This document shows, piece by piece, positions 8,407 to 17,078 of a DNA stretch of 38,651 nt. Numbering within the stretch: the stretch's first letter is position 1; each line of letters opens with the position of its first letter. The notes under the pieces are model-generated. The model was not told where the DNA came from. It worked only from the letters and a program-made list of their open reading frames with translations, and did no database searches. This stretch comes from Saprospiraceae bacterium (GTDB lineage Bacteria; Bacteroidota; Bacteroidia; Chitinophagales; Saprospiraceae), in the NCBI GenBank assembly GCA_020630525.1, contig JAHDBF010000002.1:23757-62407 (forward strand), written 5' to 3'. The translations under genes and the position numbers were made by a program.

Positions 8407-9530
8407 GCCTAACGATTAAAGAAATATTTACCGATAAAGAAAAGAAAAAATTCATAGATTTTCCGCATGACCTATATGCATCTGATCCTAATTATGTTCC
8501 TGAATTACACATAGGGCAAGCTGAGCTAATGAGTCCAAAGAAAAATCCATTCTTTGAAAATGCAAAAGTAAGTTTGTTCCTTGCGCTTAGAAATGAAAAA
8601 ATAGTTGGAAGAATTTCTGCAATCAAAAACAACAATTATAATGACTACCACAATTGTAATGTCGGTTTTTTTGGCTTCTTTGATTGTATTGATGATGATG
8701 AAGTTGGCGCGCTTTTATTCAAAACCGTAAAAGAGTGGCACATTGCAGAAGAGCATGATGCAATCCTAGGTCCAACTAATTTTAGTACCAATGATACTGC
8801 TGGTTTATTGATAGAAGGTTTTGATTTACCCCCAGTTGTTATGATGACATACAATCAACCTTACTATATTAGACTTGTAGAAAATGCAGGTTACAAAAAA
8901 GAGATGGACTTATTCGCTTATCGAATAAATACAAATTCAGTCTCAGAAAAAAGTCTTCGAATTTCAGGAATGCTCGAAGAACGATTAAAGAAAAAAAACA
9001 TCACACTCAGATCGCTAAATCTCAAAAACTTTGATTCCGAAGTAGAAAAACTTAGAGAAATCTACAATAAGGCTTGGGCAAAAAATTGGGGATTTGTTCC
9101 TTTCACTCCTGCGGAATTTGACCACTTAGCAGATGGATTAAAAATGATCGTGGATCCGAAATATGCATACATTGCAGAAGATGGAGACAAAGTTGCTGGC
9201 TTTATGATTGCGCTACCGAATATCAATGAGATAATGATCAAAAACAAAAGAGGCAGATTATTCCCTTTTGGTATTTTTAGATTGTTATTCGGTAAAAGTA
9301 AAACTAAAATCCTACGAATAATAACCTTAGGGGTAGTCGATGAATATCGAAAACTGGGTATAGAAGGATTGTTTTATGCCAAGGTTATCCGTGCCGCCAA
9401 AGAAAACAATATCGAGTATGGAGAAGCATCATGGATTCTGGAAAATAATGAAATGATGGTCCAGGGTGCAAAAAACCTAAATGGAGAAAAATACAAGACC
9501 TACCGAATCTATAGCCATTCATTAAAATAG
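8403..9530 (+). CDS. GNAT-fold acyltransferase, candidate bacterial ceramide synthase
   Basis: A 375-residue GNAT-superfamily protein, larger than simple acetyltransferases. The C-terminal half carries an acyl-CoA-binding-like segment ([20 protein letters not shown], about residues 298-317). The N-terminal half has a conserved-looking [14 protein letters not shown] motif near 122-135. In Caulobacter, ceramide synthesis uses Spt, a GNAT-type acyltransferase (bCerS) and an epimerase-like reductase (CerR). This gene overlaps spt by four bases and is followed after 7 bases by the reductase, so N-acylation of 3-ketosphinganine or sphinganine is the best guess. Substrate assignment rests on order and fold and on my recollection of that family. 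Confidence 0.7.
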   Translation: MSLTIKEIFTDKEKKKFIDFPHDLYASDPNYVPELHIGQAELMSPKKNPFFENAKVSLFLALRNEKIVGRISAIKNNNYNDYHNCNVGFFGFFDCIDDDEVGALLFKTVKEWHIAEEHDAILGPTNFSTNDTAGLLIEGFDLPPVVMMTYNQPYYIRLVENAGYKKEMDLFAYRINTNSVSEKSLRISGMLEERLKKKNITLRSLNLKNFDSEVEKLREIYNKAWAKNWGFVPFTPAEFDHLADGLKMIVDPKYAYIAEDGDKVAGFMIALPNINEIMIKNKRGRLFPFGIFRLLFGKSKTKILRIITLGVVDEYRKLGIEGLFYAKVIRAAKENNIEYGEASWILENNEMMVQGAKNLNGEKYKTYRIYSHSLK

Positions 9531-9537
9531 ATTTTCG

Positions 9538-10536
9538 ATGGGAAATAAAAAACTCTTGATTACTGGAGCCAACGGTTTCGTGGGAAGTTTCCTAGTAGAG
9601 CATGCCATTAATGAAGGCTATGACACTTATATTGGTATCAGAAAATCTTCTGACCTTACTTTTCTAGATGGTTTATCATTTGGTAAAATCTTTATTGATT
9701 TTGAAAACGAAGAACTTCTAAGAGCACAATTGGTCGAAAATAAATTTGACTACATCATTCACAATGCTGGAATTACACGTGCCAAATCTGAGGCAGAATT
9801 TCATAAGGTAAATGCCAGTTATGTGTACAAAATGGGAAAGCTACTTATAGAAGAAAATATCATTCCTAAAAAGTTTGTTTTCACCAGTAGCTTGGCCTCT
9901 TATGGACCCGCAGATAACACTCCAGATAACATTGTAAATTATAAAGTTTTCCCAAAACCTATCACACAATATGGTCGATCAAAACTCCAAGCAGAGGAAT
10001 TTTTATATGGTCTTAAAAAACTACCCGTTTTAATATTTAGACCCACAGCAGTTTATGGACCGAGAGAAAAGGATATTTTCATTGCCATAGACTCTATCAA
10101 TAAAGGCATCTGTTTAAAAATCGGAAAAGAGACTCAATTGGGTTCTTTTATCTACGTCAAAGATTTGGCAAGTCTAATGGTGAAAAGTTTATCTTCTGAC
10201 GTTTCTCAAAAAGGTTATTTTGTAAGTGACGGTAACACGTATCCGATCAAAAATTTTAACGCCTTAATTTCCAATATCTTAAATAAAAAACCACTAAAAT
10301 TAACAGTCCCTATTTCCTTTCTAAAACCCATAGCGTACATTTCCGAAACGTTAGGTAGAATCACAGGAAAATCAACAATTATAAATCGTGATAAAGTAGC
10401 AGAGTTAAGTGCGAGAAACTGGAATTGCGACATCAAAGATTTAAAAGAAGATTTTGATTGGGAACCTAAGTACAGCTTAGAACAAGGGATGAAGGAGACC
10501 ATTGAATGGTATAAGCGTGAAGGATGGATTAAGTGA
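9538..10536 (+). CDS. NAD-dependent epimerase/dehydratase, candidate ceramide reductase CerR
   Basis: Extended short-chain dehydrogenase of 332 aa. The nucleotide-binding motif G-A-N-G-F-V-G is at residues 10-16, the catalytic Tyr145-x3-Lys149 pair is in Q-Y-G-R-S-K, and the active-site Ser lies in the T-S-S-L-A-S-Y-G stretch near 116-123. R-P-T-A-V-Y-G-P-R-E at about 168-177 is typical of the epimerase family. Third gene of the spt cluster, 7 bases after the acyltransferase. By analogy with Caulobacter CerR it would reduce the 3-keto group of the (oxidised) ceramide or of 3-ketosphinganine. A sugar epimerase role is the main alternative but no glycan genes adjoin it. Confidence 0.75.
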   Translation: MGNKKLLITGANGFVGSFLVEHAINEGYDTYIGIRKSSDLTFLDGLSFGKIFIDFENEELLRAQLVENKFDYIIHNAGITRAKSEAEFHKVNASYVYKMGKLLIEENIIPKKFVFTSSLASYGPADNTPDNIVNYKVFPKPITQYGRSKLQAEEFLYGLKKLPVLIFRPTAVYGPREKDIFIAIDSINKGICLKIGKETQLGSFIYVKDLASLMVKSLSSDVSQKGYFVSDGNTYPIKNFNALISNILNKKPLKLTVPISFLKPIAYISETLGRITGKSTIINRDKVAELSARNWNCDIKDLKEDFDWEPKYSLEQGMKETIEWYKREGWIK

Positions 10537-10606
10537 TTAGATTTTCAACCATATGTCAACACAATACGTTATATACTACCAATAGGTTATAAATTTTTCT
10601 TAAGCG

Positions 10607-11968
10607 TCAATAATTAAAATATGGATCAATAACAATGTCTTCTTCAAAGGACAATATTTGCTTTCTTACCAATTTCCTATACTCAACAGAACCATTCCCT
10701 CTAGTTCTATAAATTTGATTTAGGTTGTAGGAATAGGCAGATACTAGATTTACTTTCCATCGCTCCTCTGCTTTACTCATATTTATGTCAAAAGCAATTT
10801 GTTCTCTTTTATCTAAAAGGTCTGAAACTTTTATAAGTTTTACTGTAGCAACAGAATCTGAATCTAACGTAACTCCATTTATTTTTACGCTAGCATGTAA
10901 ATCTTCGATCGACAGAAAACCTCGATTAAATAATTTTAAAAAGAATATATAATCAGACAATTTTTTCTTTGCTTGCGATAATCTCTTTTGAGATTTTGCT
11001 TTATCATTTTCATCTAAATAAACATATTTCGTCATCAATGCCAATTCATAAATTAAAGGGTTATTCTTATAATCCTTGGTTAAAATAGTCCTTAACTCAT
11101 CTTCGGGCTTAGTAGATTGTAACAATATGTTCTTATAAAATTCTATACTTTCTGCATCTATCATTGACATCAAACTATCTATCTTGTTGTGATTTAACAA
11201 AAAATGATTTAGGTCACTTACAACTCGAGCTTCGATATTCTTGTCTAAAAAAGGAACAGGTTTAGATTCATCAACCAATATAATATCACGAATTGTAAAG
11301 CTTTTACCATCTGTTGGTAGAAGTCTTGGATTGACCTTTATTGGTTTTTGAACTTTATTATTAAATCTAGGGAAGGCACCCAATAAATCAGTTTTTGCAA
11401 AAGCAATATTTTGCATTGGATTATTGCCTTTATAATAGCCAAAAGCCCAATTTTCATCACCCCATTTTTTCTTATTATTATCTACAGGAGCATAAAAATA
11501 AATACTATCAGCATCATGTCGATTTACATTGATTGCAATTTTTTTGTAGTCATAATTCAATATATAGATATGGCTTGTATCTGGATTATTAATATGATCA
11601 GTAAATCGTTCTGCCCTATCAATTATATTAGATTGTAATTCATTTTTCTTGGTGTTGTCTTTTATAATACTTCCTAAGAAAATAAAAATAAAAATCGCAC
11701 CAAATAAAATTAAACCAAAAAAAGAATACCAAGGATCATTAGATTGTCCAAATTTCCTTTCAACAATCCTATAGACGCTATGTGGTGCCATGTAACTATT
11801 TCCCCCTTTTTCATAAACCCAAAGTCTTTTAATCGGAAAAATAGGCAAAAACATTAAATGTCCAACTCTTACTTTTTCAGCAATTTCAGTATTAGGTGGT
11901 AATTCTATTTCTGGTAATTCTTTTTGCGAGAAAGAACGCATTGTTATGTGATAGTATCCGAATATCAT
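10607..11968 (-). CDS. Unknown protein with one membrane segment
   Basis: A 453-residue protein I do not recognise. Residues 1-75 form a soluble N-terminal piece with a hydrophobic-aromatic pattern (LMFLPIFPIKRLWVYEKGG), vaguely like the N-terminus of small zinc-ribbon membrane proteins but without any cysteines. One strong transmembrane helix follows at about residues 81-103 (GLILFGAIFIFIFLG). The large C-terminal region of about 350 residues is soluble, mixed alpha/beta, and contains a Lys-rich helical stretch near 325-350 that could be tetratricopeptide-like. It converges with the ceramide operon (70-base gap) and diverges from the MFS gene. No function is proposed. Confidence 0.6.
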   Translation of the reverse strand: MIFGYYHITMRSFSQKELPEIELPPNTEIAEKVRVGHLMFLPIFPIKRLWVYEKGGNSYMAPHSVYRIVERKFGQSNDPWYSFFGLILFGAIFIFIFLGSIIKDNTKKNELQSNIIDRAERFTDHINNPDTSHIYILNYDYKKIAINVNRHDADSIYFYAPVDNNKKKWGDENWAFGYYKGNNPMQNIAFAKTDLLGAFPRFNNKVQKPIKVNPRLLPTDGKSFTIRDIILVDESKPVPFLDKNIEARVVSDLNHFLLNHNKIDSLMSMIDAESIEFYKNILLQSTKPEDELRTILTKDYKNNPLIYELALMTKYVYLDENDKAKSQKRLSQAKKKLSDYIFFLKLFNRGFLSIEDLHASVKINGVTLDSDSVATVKLIKVSDLLDKREQIAFDINMSKAEERWKVNLVSAYSYNLNQIYRTRGNGSVEYRKLVRKQILSFEEDIVIDPYFNY

Positions 11969-12088
11969 CTGATTCCAATATGGTTAAAAATGTTAATCTA
12001 ATGTAAACAAAACTTTTGGATTTTGAGAATTGGAGACAAAACATCTAACAAAAATATAATTACAAATAAATTCACTATTTTGCCTTAG

Positions 12089-13249
12089 ATGAATGCAAAA
12101 AAATCAATTCTTCCAACAATAGTTATCGCCCAATTCTTATGTACGTCATTGTGGTTTGCTGGGAATGCGGTGATGAATAATCTGATTGTTGATTTTGGAT
12201 TAGAGACTACAGCATTGGGACATCTTACATCAGCCGTTCAATTTGGATTTATACTTGGGACTTTGATTTTTGCCATATTTACCATTGCAGATAGATTTTC
12301 GCCCTCTAGCGTATTTTTTGTAAGTGCAATATTAGCTTCAATTTTTAACCTAGGAACAAATTGGGAGGAAAACAATATAACAACACTACTTATCATTAGA
12401 TTTTGCACTGGATTTTTCCTCGCTGGAATCTATCCCGTAGGAATGAAAATAGCTGCAGATCATTTTGATAAAAGTCTTGGAAAAGCTTTGGGGTTTTTAG
12501 TAGGTGCCTTGGTACTTGGCACTGCTTTTCCACATTTATTAAAAGACATAACTAGCATAACACCCTGGCAATACGTTATTATTGGCACCTCTAGCCTATC
12601 ACTTATTGGAGGTCTTTTAATGATTGTTATTGTGCCAGATGGACCGTATAGGAAAGCCAGTCAAAAACTAAATATTTTCAGCTTTTTCGGTGTATTCAAA
12701 AATAAAAATTTTCAAAAAGCTGCTTTTGGATATTTTGGTCATATGTGGGAACTTTATGCCTTTTGGACTTTTGTCCCATTTATTCTTTCAAGCTACAATA
12801 AGGAAAACCAATTATCCATAAACGTTTCGTTATTTTCATTTATCATTATTGGCGTTGGTAGTATTGCATGCATCCTAGTAGGTTTTATTGCAGAAAAAAT
12901 TGGTACTAAGAAAACAGCCACAACTGCCCTACTTTTATCATGCATTTGTTGTTTGATTTCCCCTATGATATTAAATCAAGAATCATTAATATTGTTTATA
13001 GGATTTCTAATTATTTGGGGTGCTGTGGTTATTGCTGATTCACCACTATTCTCTACATTAATTGCCAAAAATGCCAACCCAGAATTAAAAGGTACTGCAC
13101 TTACGATTGTAAACTGCATTGGCTTCCTTATTACAATTTTTAGCATCCAATTACTTAACTATTTATTTTCTATTGTAGATTCTAATTCAATATATTTAAT
13201 CCTTGCTATTGGTCCATTGCTAGGCTTAGCAAATTTATTTCGCAAATAG
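12089..13249 (+). CDS. Major facilitator superfamily transporter
   Basis: A 386-residue inner-membrane protein with about twelve hydrophobic segments in two halves separated by a polar loop near residues 190-215 (PDGPYRKASQKL). The first half has the MFS pattern including F-C-T-G-F-F-L-A-G-I-Y-P-V-G-M-K near 105-120, the position of the helix-4 motif. Substrate is not evident; the overall look is that of the cyanate/nitrate/antiporter-like branches. It stands alone between a divergent unknown gene and the TonB-type receptor 104 bases downstream. A TATTTTG sequence 13 bases before the ATG is too close to serve as a normal -7 box unless the transcript is nearly leaderless. Confidence 0.85.
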   Translation: MNAKKSILPTIVIAQFLCTSLWFAGNAVMNNLIVDFGLETTALGHLTSAVQFGFILGTLIFAIFTIADRFSPSSVFFVSAILASIFNLGTNWEENNITTLLIIRFCTGFFLAGIYPVGMKIAADHFDKSLGKALGFLVGALVLGTAFPHLLKDITSITPWQYVIIGTSSLSLIGGLLMIVIVPDGPYRKASQKLNIFSFFGVFKNKNFQKAAFGYFGHMWELYAFWTFVPFILSSYNKENQLSINVSLFSFIIIGVGSIACILVGFIAEKIGTKKTATTALLLSCICCLISPMILNQESLILFIGFLIIWGAVVIADSPLFSTLIAKNANPELKGTALTIVNCIGFLITIFSIQLLNYLFSIVDSNSIYLILAIGPLLGLANLFRK

Positions 13250-13325
13250 TTCAGTAAAATCAATACACGTTTCAATTCCAATATGCCATTTACAATTCAT
13301 TAAGAATTAATACAATCCATAAGCC

Positions 13326-13333
13326 TATATTTG
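13326..13333 (+). promoter_or_regulatory. TAnnTTTG -7 box for the outer-membrane receptor gene
   Basis: TATATTTG matches the Bacteroidota -7 consensus exactly and lies 20 bases before the start codon of the receptor gene, giving a leader of about 13 bases. I see no clear TTG at the expected -33 distance, so the box is plausible but not certain. Confidence 0.4.
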
Positions 13334-13353
13334 CTGTACAAATTATCATCTTT

Positions 13354-15714
13354 ATGAGAATCTTATTCACATTAGTAGCACTATTTATTAGCTTTAACAT
13401 ATTTGCTCAAAAAGAAAAATTTCTAGTAAAAGGCACTGTAATAGAAGCTAGCTCTCAAGAAGCAATAGATTATGCATCTGTCATTATAAAACAAAAATCT
13501 ACTGGAGAATTACTCGCAGGAACGACTACTGAAAATGGAGGAAACTTCTTGCTAGAATCTGAAAGTAAAGAAATAATTATTGAAATAAGTTTTATAGGAT
13601 TGAGTACCTCAGAATTTACTGCAGTCACTTTTAAAAATAATATTGCAGATCTCGGTATTGTTGCATTGCGATCAGATGCTAAATTAATAGATGAGGTATT
13701 AATATCAGCAGAAAAATCGACAACGGAATTTAAATTAGATAAGCGGGTTTTCAATGTAGGAACAGATCTCAGTAGCACAGGTGCAAGCGCATTAGAAGTA
13801 TTGAATAATGTACCTTCTGTTAATGTCAATATCGAAGGTGAAATATCATTGAGGGGTTCGTCAGGAGTGCAGATTTTGGTAAATGGCAAACCATCTATTT
13901 TATCGGATGAATCTAGTAATGCCCTCGGAACGATCACTGCAGATATGATAGAAAAAATAGAAGTCATCACCAATCCTTCTGCAAAATACGAAGCTGAAGG
14001 AACAGCAGGCATCATCAATATCGTATTAAAGAAAAACGAAAAAAAAGGATTAAATGGGTCAATCTCAATCAATACTGGAATACCGCATAATCACAGTATC
14101 GGAGTTAGTCTAAACAAACGTACAGAAAAATTTAATCTCTTTACTCAATTCGGAGCTGGATATAGATCATTACCACGCTACAACGAAAATAGAAACATAG
14201 ATAAATTAAATATTTCAGAACTCTATTCTGATGGATTAGAATACAGAAATGAAAATTTTTACAACATAATATTAGGCTCAGATTATTATATCAATCCACA
14301 AAACGTAGTTACACTTTCAGGAAGTTTTGCCTATGAAATCGAAGATCAACCCTCAGAAACTGAATTTGAATTTAGCAGAAATAATTTCATCGAAAGTAGA
14401 TGGACAAGAAAAGAAGTAACTGAAGCAACCAATCCTAAGTTGCAATACGAATTGCAATACAAACGAGATTTTAAAGATAATAAAGAACACAAATTATTAT
14501 TCAGTGCAATAGGCCAATTCTTTGGAAAAGAACTTTCTTCCACTTTTACCAATCAATTAAATTTTGGACAAGCTCAACTTAACAACCAAATTACAGAAAC
14601 TGCTTTCAAAGAAGGGAAATTTACATTTAATCTAGATTACACTAAACCATTTAACAAAAATTGGACTTTAGAAACAGGTGCACAATTTTTAAAAAATGAC
14701 GTTAGTAATGATTATGCCGTTAGTGATGAAATTGATGGAACATATATTGCCAATTCAAACTTAACCAATGTTTTTGAATACAATCAAAATGTTTTTGGTG
14801 CCTATGGAACAGGGTCGTACGAAAATGAAATTTGGGGATTAAAATTAGGATTACGCACAGAACATACTAATTTAAAAACGCTATTAATTACAACTAATGA
14901 ATCAAACGAAAACAGATTTACAAATCTATTTCCATCTCTCCATACCTCATTCAAACTATCAGAAAAAACATCATTCCAAGCAGGTTATTCACGTAGAATA
15001 TACCGTCCTAGGTTATGGGATTTAAATCCATTTTTTAATATAAAAAACAACTTTTCTATCAGAACTGGAAATCCCAATCTGCTTCCAGAATATACAGACA
15101 GTTATGAGATCGGAAGTATATTCATATTTGAAAATTTGTCATTAAACATTAATGCTTATTATAGATTTACCACAGATAAAATAGAACGTGTATTCTTTTT
15201 TGAAAACAATGTAAATACTGCAAGGCCAGAAAATATAGGAATCAATAAAGCAACTGGACTAGAGACAAATTTTAAATATAGCCTAACAAAAAAAATATCA
15301 TTTAATGGTGATGCCAACTATAATGTATTCCAAAGAGATGGAGAATTCAATGATCAGATTTTTGATTTTTCCGCTGACAAATGGAATGGAAAATTAACTG
15401 TAAAATATAAAATCCGAAAAGGAATAGATATCGAATTTACAGGGAGACACCAATCTAGAGAACAAACAATCCAAGGATTAGTCTCTGCATTTTCAATGTT
15501 AGACGCAGGATTAAGAATAAAAATATTGAAAGGTAAAGGCGTATTTAATTTTAGTGCCAGAGATATTTTTGCTTCAAGAATAAGAGAAGCAACCATTGAT
15601 AATGAAAACTACTTTCTTAATGGACAAGGCAGAAGAGGTCGTTTTTTAACCCTAGGGTTTAGTTATGGATTTGGCAAAGGAGAAGCCATGCAATATTCTG
15701 GACGAAGGAGATAA
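13354..15714 (+). CDS. Outer-membrane beta-barrel receptor, TonB-dependent type
   Basis: A 786-residue outer-membrane protein. A signal peptide (MRILFTLVALFISFNIFAQ) is followed by a carboxypeptidase-regulatory-like beta sandwich (about 25-110), a plug domain (about 130-230, with S-L-R-G-S-S-G-V-Q-I-L-V-N-G-K-P and I-E-K-I-E-V-I-T-N-P-S-A-K-Y-E-A-E-G) and a 22-strand-type barrel ending in aromatic alternation. This is the OMP_b-brl_3 branch of TonB-dependent receptors. It has no SusD partner nearby, so glycan uptake via a SusCD pair is unlikely; siderophore, peptide or signalling roles remain open. The C-terminus ends in R-R-R after the last strand instead of the usual terminal aromatic residue. 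Confidence 0.88.
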   Translation: MRILFTLVALFISFNIFAQKEKFLVKGTVIEASSQEAIDYASVIIKQKSTGELLAGTTTENGGNFLLESESKEIIIEISFIGLSTSEFTAVTFKNNIADLGIVALRSDAKLIDEVLISAEKSTTEFKLDKRVFNVGTDLSSTGASALEVLNNVPSVNVNIEGEISLRGSSGVQILVNGKPSILSDESSNALGTITADMIEKIEVITNPSAKYEAEGTAGIINIVLKKNEKKGLNGSISINTGIPHNHSIGVSLNKRTEKFNLFTQFGAGYRSLPRYNENRNIDKLNISELYSDGLEYRNENFYNIILGSDYYINPQNVVTLSGSFAYEIEDQPSETEFEFSRNNFIESRWTRKEVTEATNPKLQYELQYKRDFKDNKEHKLLFSAIGQFFGKELSSTFTNQLNFGQAQLNNQITETAFKEGKFTFNLDYTKPFNKNWTLETGAQFLKNDVSNDYAVSDEIDGTYIANSNLTNVFEYNQNVFGAYGTGSYENEIWGLKLGLRTEHTNLKTLLITTNESNENRFTNLFPSLHTSFKLSEKTSFQAGYSRRIYRPRLWDLNPFFNIKNNFSIRTGNPNLLPEYTDSYEIGSIFIFENLSLNINAYYRFTTDKIERVFFFENNVNTARPENIGINKATGLETNFKYSLTKKISFNGDANYNVFQRDGEFNDQIFDFSADKWNGKLTVKYKIRKGIDIEFTGRHQSREQTIQGLVSAFSMLDAGLRIKILKGKGVFNFSARDIFASRIREATIDNENYFLNGQGRRGRFLTLGFSYGFGKGEAMQYSGRRR

Positions 15715-15726
15715 TAACAATTTTAA

Positions 15727-15834
15727 ACGATAATAATTCCCACACTTAGATTAATGCGGGTACGTATCGGACGTATACTACTCAATGATTTACCAGAAGG
15801 TGGTGTGATAGAAGTTGAGGAACTGGTAGTTTAA
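15727..15834 (+). pseudogene. 3' remnant of an RsuA/RluE-type rRNA pseudouridine synthase
   Basis: An open stretch of 35 codons before a stop at 15832-15834 reads P-T-L-R-L-M-R-V-R-I-G-R-I-L-L-N-D-L-P-E-G-G-V at its centre. That matches the conserved C-terminal end of small-subunit/RluE-type pseudouridine synthases (PTLRL-x-RVRIG ... L-x-x-L-x-x-G), which I recall as the last 25-30 residues of these proteins. An in-frame stop at 15724-15726 cuts off everything upstream, and the catalytic Asp-containing domain is missing. An internal ATG at 15754 would give a 26-residue peptide. Most simply this is the tail of a gene lost by deletion, left between the receptor and GNAT genes. Confidence 0.5.
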
Positions 15835-15846
15835 ATTAAACCTAAA

Positions 15847-15854
15847 TAGTTTTG
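15847..15854 (+). promoter_or_regulatory. TAnnTTTG -7 box for the GNAT gene
   Basis: TAGTTTTG fits the Bacteroidota -7 consensus and is 20 bases before the GNAT start codon, the same spacing as the box of the receptor gene. No TTG at a suitable -33 position was seen. Confidence 0.33.
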
Positions 15855-15873
15855 AGATTTAAAATAAAAAAAT

Positions 15874-16422
15874 ATGACTCCAATAATTTCAAAAAGAATT
15901 AGCCTTACTAAGATTCAAGCAAATGACATTCCCAAGATTGTTGATTATGCTAACAACGCAAAAATCGCCGAAATGACACTCAATATTCCACATCCTTATT
16001 CTGAAGATGATGCCATATTCTGGGTGAATCTATCAAATCAAGGTTTTAAAAATGGCAGTCAGTATACCTTTGCTATTAGATTAAATTCTACAAAAGAATT
16101 CATAGGAGGAATGGGATTAATTGTAGAAAAGAAATTTGATTTGGCGAGTATCGGGTATTGGGTTGCTGAGCCATTTTGGAATAATGGTTACGCTTCGGAA
16201 GCACTTGGATCATTACTCAAGTTTGGATTTAAGCAAGTAAATTTGAATAAAATTTATGCCACTCACCTAATAGAAAATCCAGCATCAGGAAAGGTTATGA
16301 TTAAAAATAATATGATTAAAGAAGGGACTTTAGTGGATCATGTTAAAAAAAATGAAGCATATCATTCACTAGTACAATATCGACTTACAAAAAAGGAATA
16401 CTTAAAAATAAATCCACAGTAA
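15874..16422 (+). CDS. GNAT acetyltransferase, RimJ/RimL-like
   Basis: A 182-residue acetyltransferase of the Acetyltransf_3 type. Strand 4 and the following loop read S-I-G-Y-W-V-A-E-P-F-W-N-N-G-Y-A-S-E-A (about 90-108), the RimJ/RimL signature that binds acetyl-CoA, followed by a helix and the I-E-N-P-A-S-G-K-V-M motif. Enzymes of this group acetylate the N-terminal amino group of ribosomal proteins or small molecules such as spermidine; the target here is unknown. It is one of five GNAT-fold genes in the window and is monocistronic. Confidence 0.85.
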   Translation: MTPIISKRISLTKIQANDIPKIVDYANNAKIAEMTLNIPHPYSEDDAIFWVNLSNQGFKNGSQYTFAIRLNSTKEFIGGMGLIVEKKFDLASIGYWVAEPFWNNGYASEALGSLLKFGFKQVNLNKIYATHLIENPASGKVMIKNNMIKEGTLVDHVKKNEAYHSLVQYRLTKKEYLKINPQ

Positions 16423-16479
16423 ACACTTAATTTTACTATCCATAACCCTAAACTACCATGAGCAATGTTTTATAAAAAG

Positions 16480-16579
16480 CATCAAATATTAGCATGTAGA
16501 GTTTTTGTAGTATCAACCAATATTTGATGTAGTATTTCAAGCTTAGGGAATGTTATTTTCCGATTGTCTATTAGATACA
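16480..16579 (+). promoter_or_regulatory. Upstream element of small secreted protein gene, copy A: GTAG at 11-bp phase
   Basis: CATGTAGAGTTTTTGTAG at 16493-16510 is followed 18 bases later by GTAGTATTT at 16529-16537. GTAG starts at 16496, 16507 and 16529, i.e. steps of 11 and 22 bases, one and two helical turns. The same words with the same 18-base gap precede the paralogue (29946-29990). A second shared word, TCTATTAGATACA at 16567-16579, lies about 25 bases before the ATG. Copy A alone also has an exact 11-base inverted repeat (16480-16490 with 16519-16529) around the element. I infer a regulator binding direct repeats on one face of the helix. Confidence 0.6.
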
Positions 16580-16603
16580 TTCCGTAACATAAATCTTTTA
16601 GTC

Positions 16604-16978
16604 ATGAAAAATTTAATTTTAATCTTAGGCATATTGTTGAGTTGTTCTATTCTTGTATCAGCTAATAATATTGAAAAAGGGAAAATCAAAATTCTTGATA
16701 AAAGTGAAATTGTAGTTAGTGTCAATAGTGATTTTGATTTGAGTTTTATTACTACATCAAAGTACAACACAGATGCTAAAAACTTAGAATTTCAATTTGC
16801 TACTGAAGTAAAAACCATTCACGTATTTAATGAAGATGGTGAACTAGAAATGATTCTTCCGATTAACTCCAAAGATCTAAGTCTTGGAATGAGTTTATTT
16901 TCTCAAGGAAGTTATAAAATCGGATTTGTAGTTGACAATGATGATGAAATAAAATATACAGACTTATTGGTAAGATAA
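16604..16978 (+). CDS. Small secreted protein, paralogue A
   Basis: A 124-residue protein with a cleavable signal peptide (residues 1-19, ending near V-S-A-N-N) and a beta-rich mature part of about 100 residues. The C-terminal half holds the best conserved stretch, G-E-L-E-M-I-L-P-I then S-L-G-M-S-L-F-x-Q-G-x-Y-K-I-G-F-V, which looks like the last strands of a small beta-sandwich resembling a T9SS C-terminal domain, but shorter. Start chosen at the ATG before the signal peptide; the frame runs further upstream to 16550 without a good start. The paralogue at 30056 is the same length and aligns without gaps at about 53% identity by my hand count. Function unknown. Confidence 0.75.
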   Translation: MKNLILILGILLSCSILVSANNIEKGKIKILDKSEIVVSVNSDFDLSFITTSKYNTDAKNLEFQFATEVKTIHVFNEDGELEMILPINSKDLSLGMSLFSQGSYKIGFVVDNDDEIKYTDLLVR

Positions 16979-17019
16979 GTTTACGATAAAAAGGGGTGTT
17001 AGTCAATTAGTTTTTTTTG

Positions 17020-17054
17020 AAAGAGGCTGTGCTTAGAGAAGTACAGCCTCTTTT
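17020..17054. terminator. Hairpin terminator between paralogue A and the converging membrane genes
   Basis: AAAGAGGCTGT at 17020-17030 pairs perfectly with ACAGCCTCTTT at 17043-17053 around a 12-base loop. The stem has T runs outside both arms (17011-17018 on one side, 17051-17054 on the other), so it can act on both strands. It lies 41 bases after the secreted protein gene and 25 bases after the end of the minus-strand gene. Confidence 0.85.
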
Positions 17055-17078
17055 AGTTCTGAAATTATAATTAAAACA

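Noticed and set aside
13470-14072. A 200-codon open frame on the minus strand inside the receptor gene
   Set aside because: It lies entirely opposite a well-supported receptor gene, in its carboxypeptidase-regulatory and plug region, with no recognisable motif; a shadow of the biased codon usage.
15001-15020. CRISPR or tandem-repeat array anywhere in the window
   Set aside because: No regularly spaced direct repeats with unique spacers were found; the only arrays are the short AT-rich repeats at 1-81 and 466-550.
13354-15714. Polysaccharide utilisation locus
   Set aside because: The receptor has no SusD partner, no glycoside hydrolase and no sigma/anti-sigma pair beside it.
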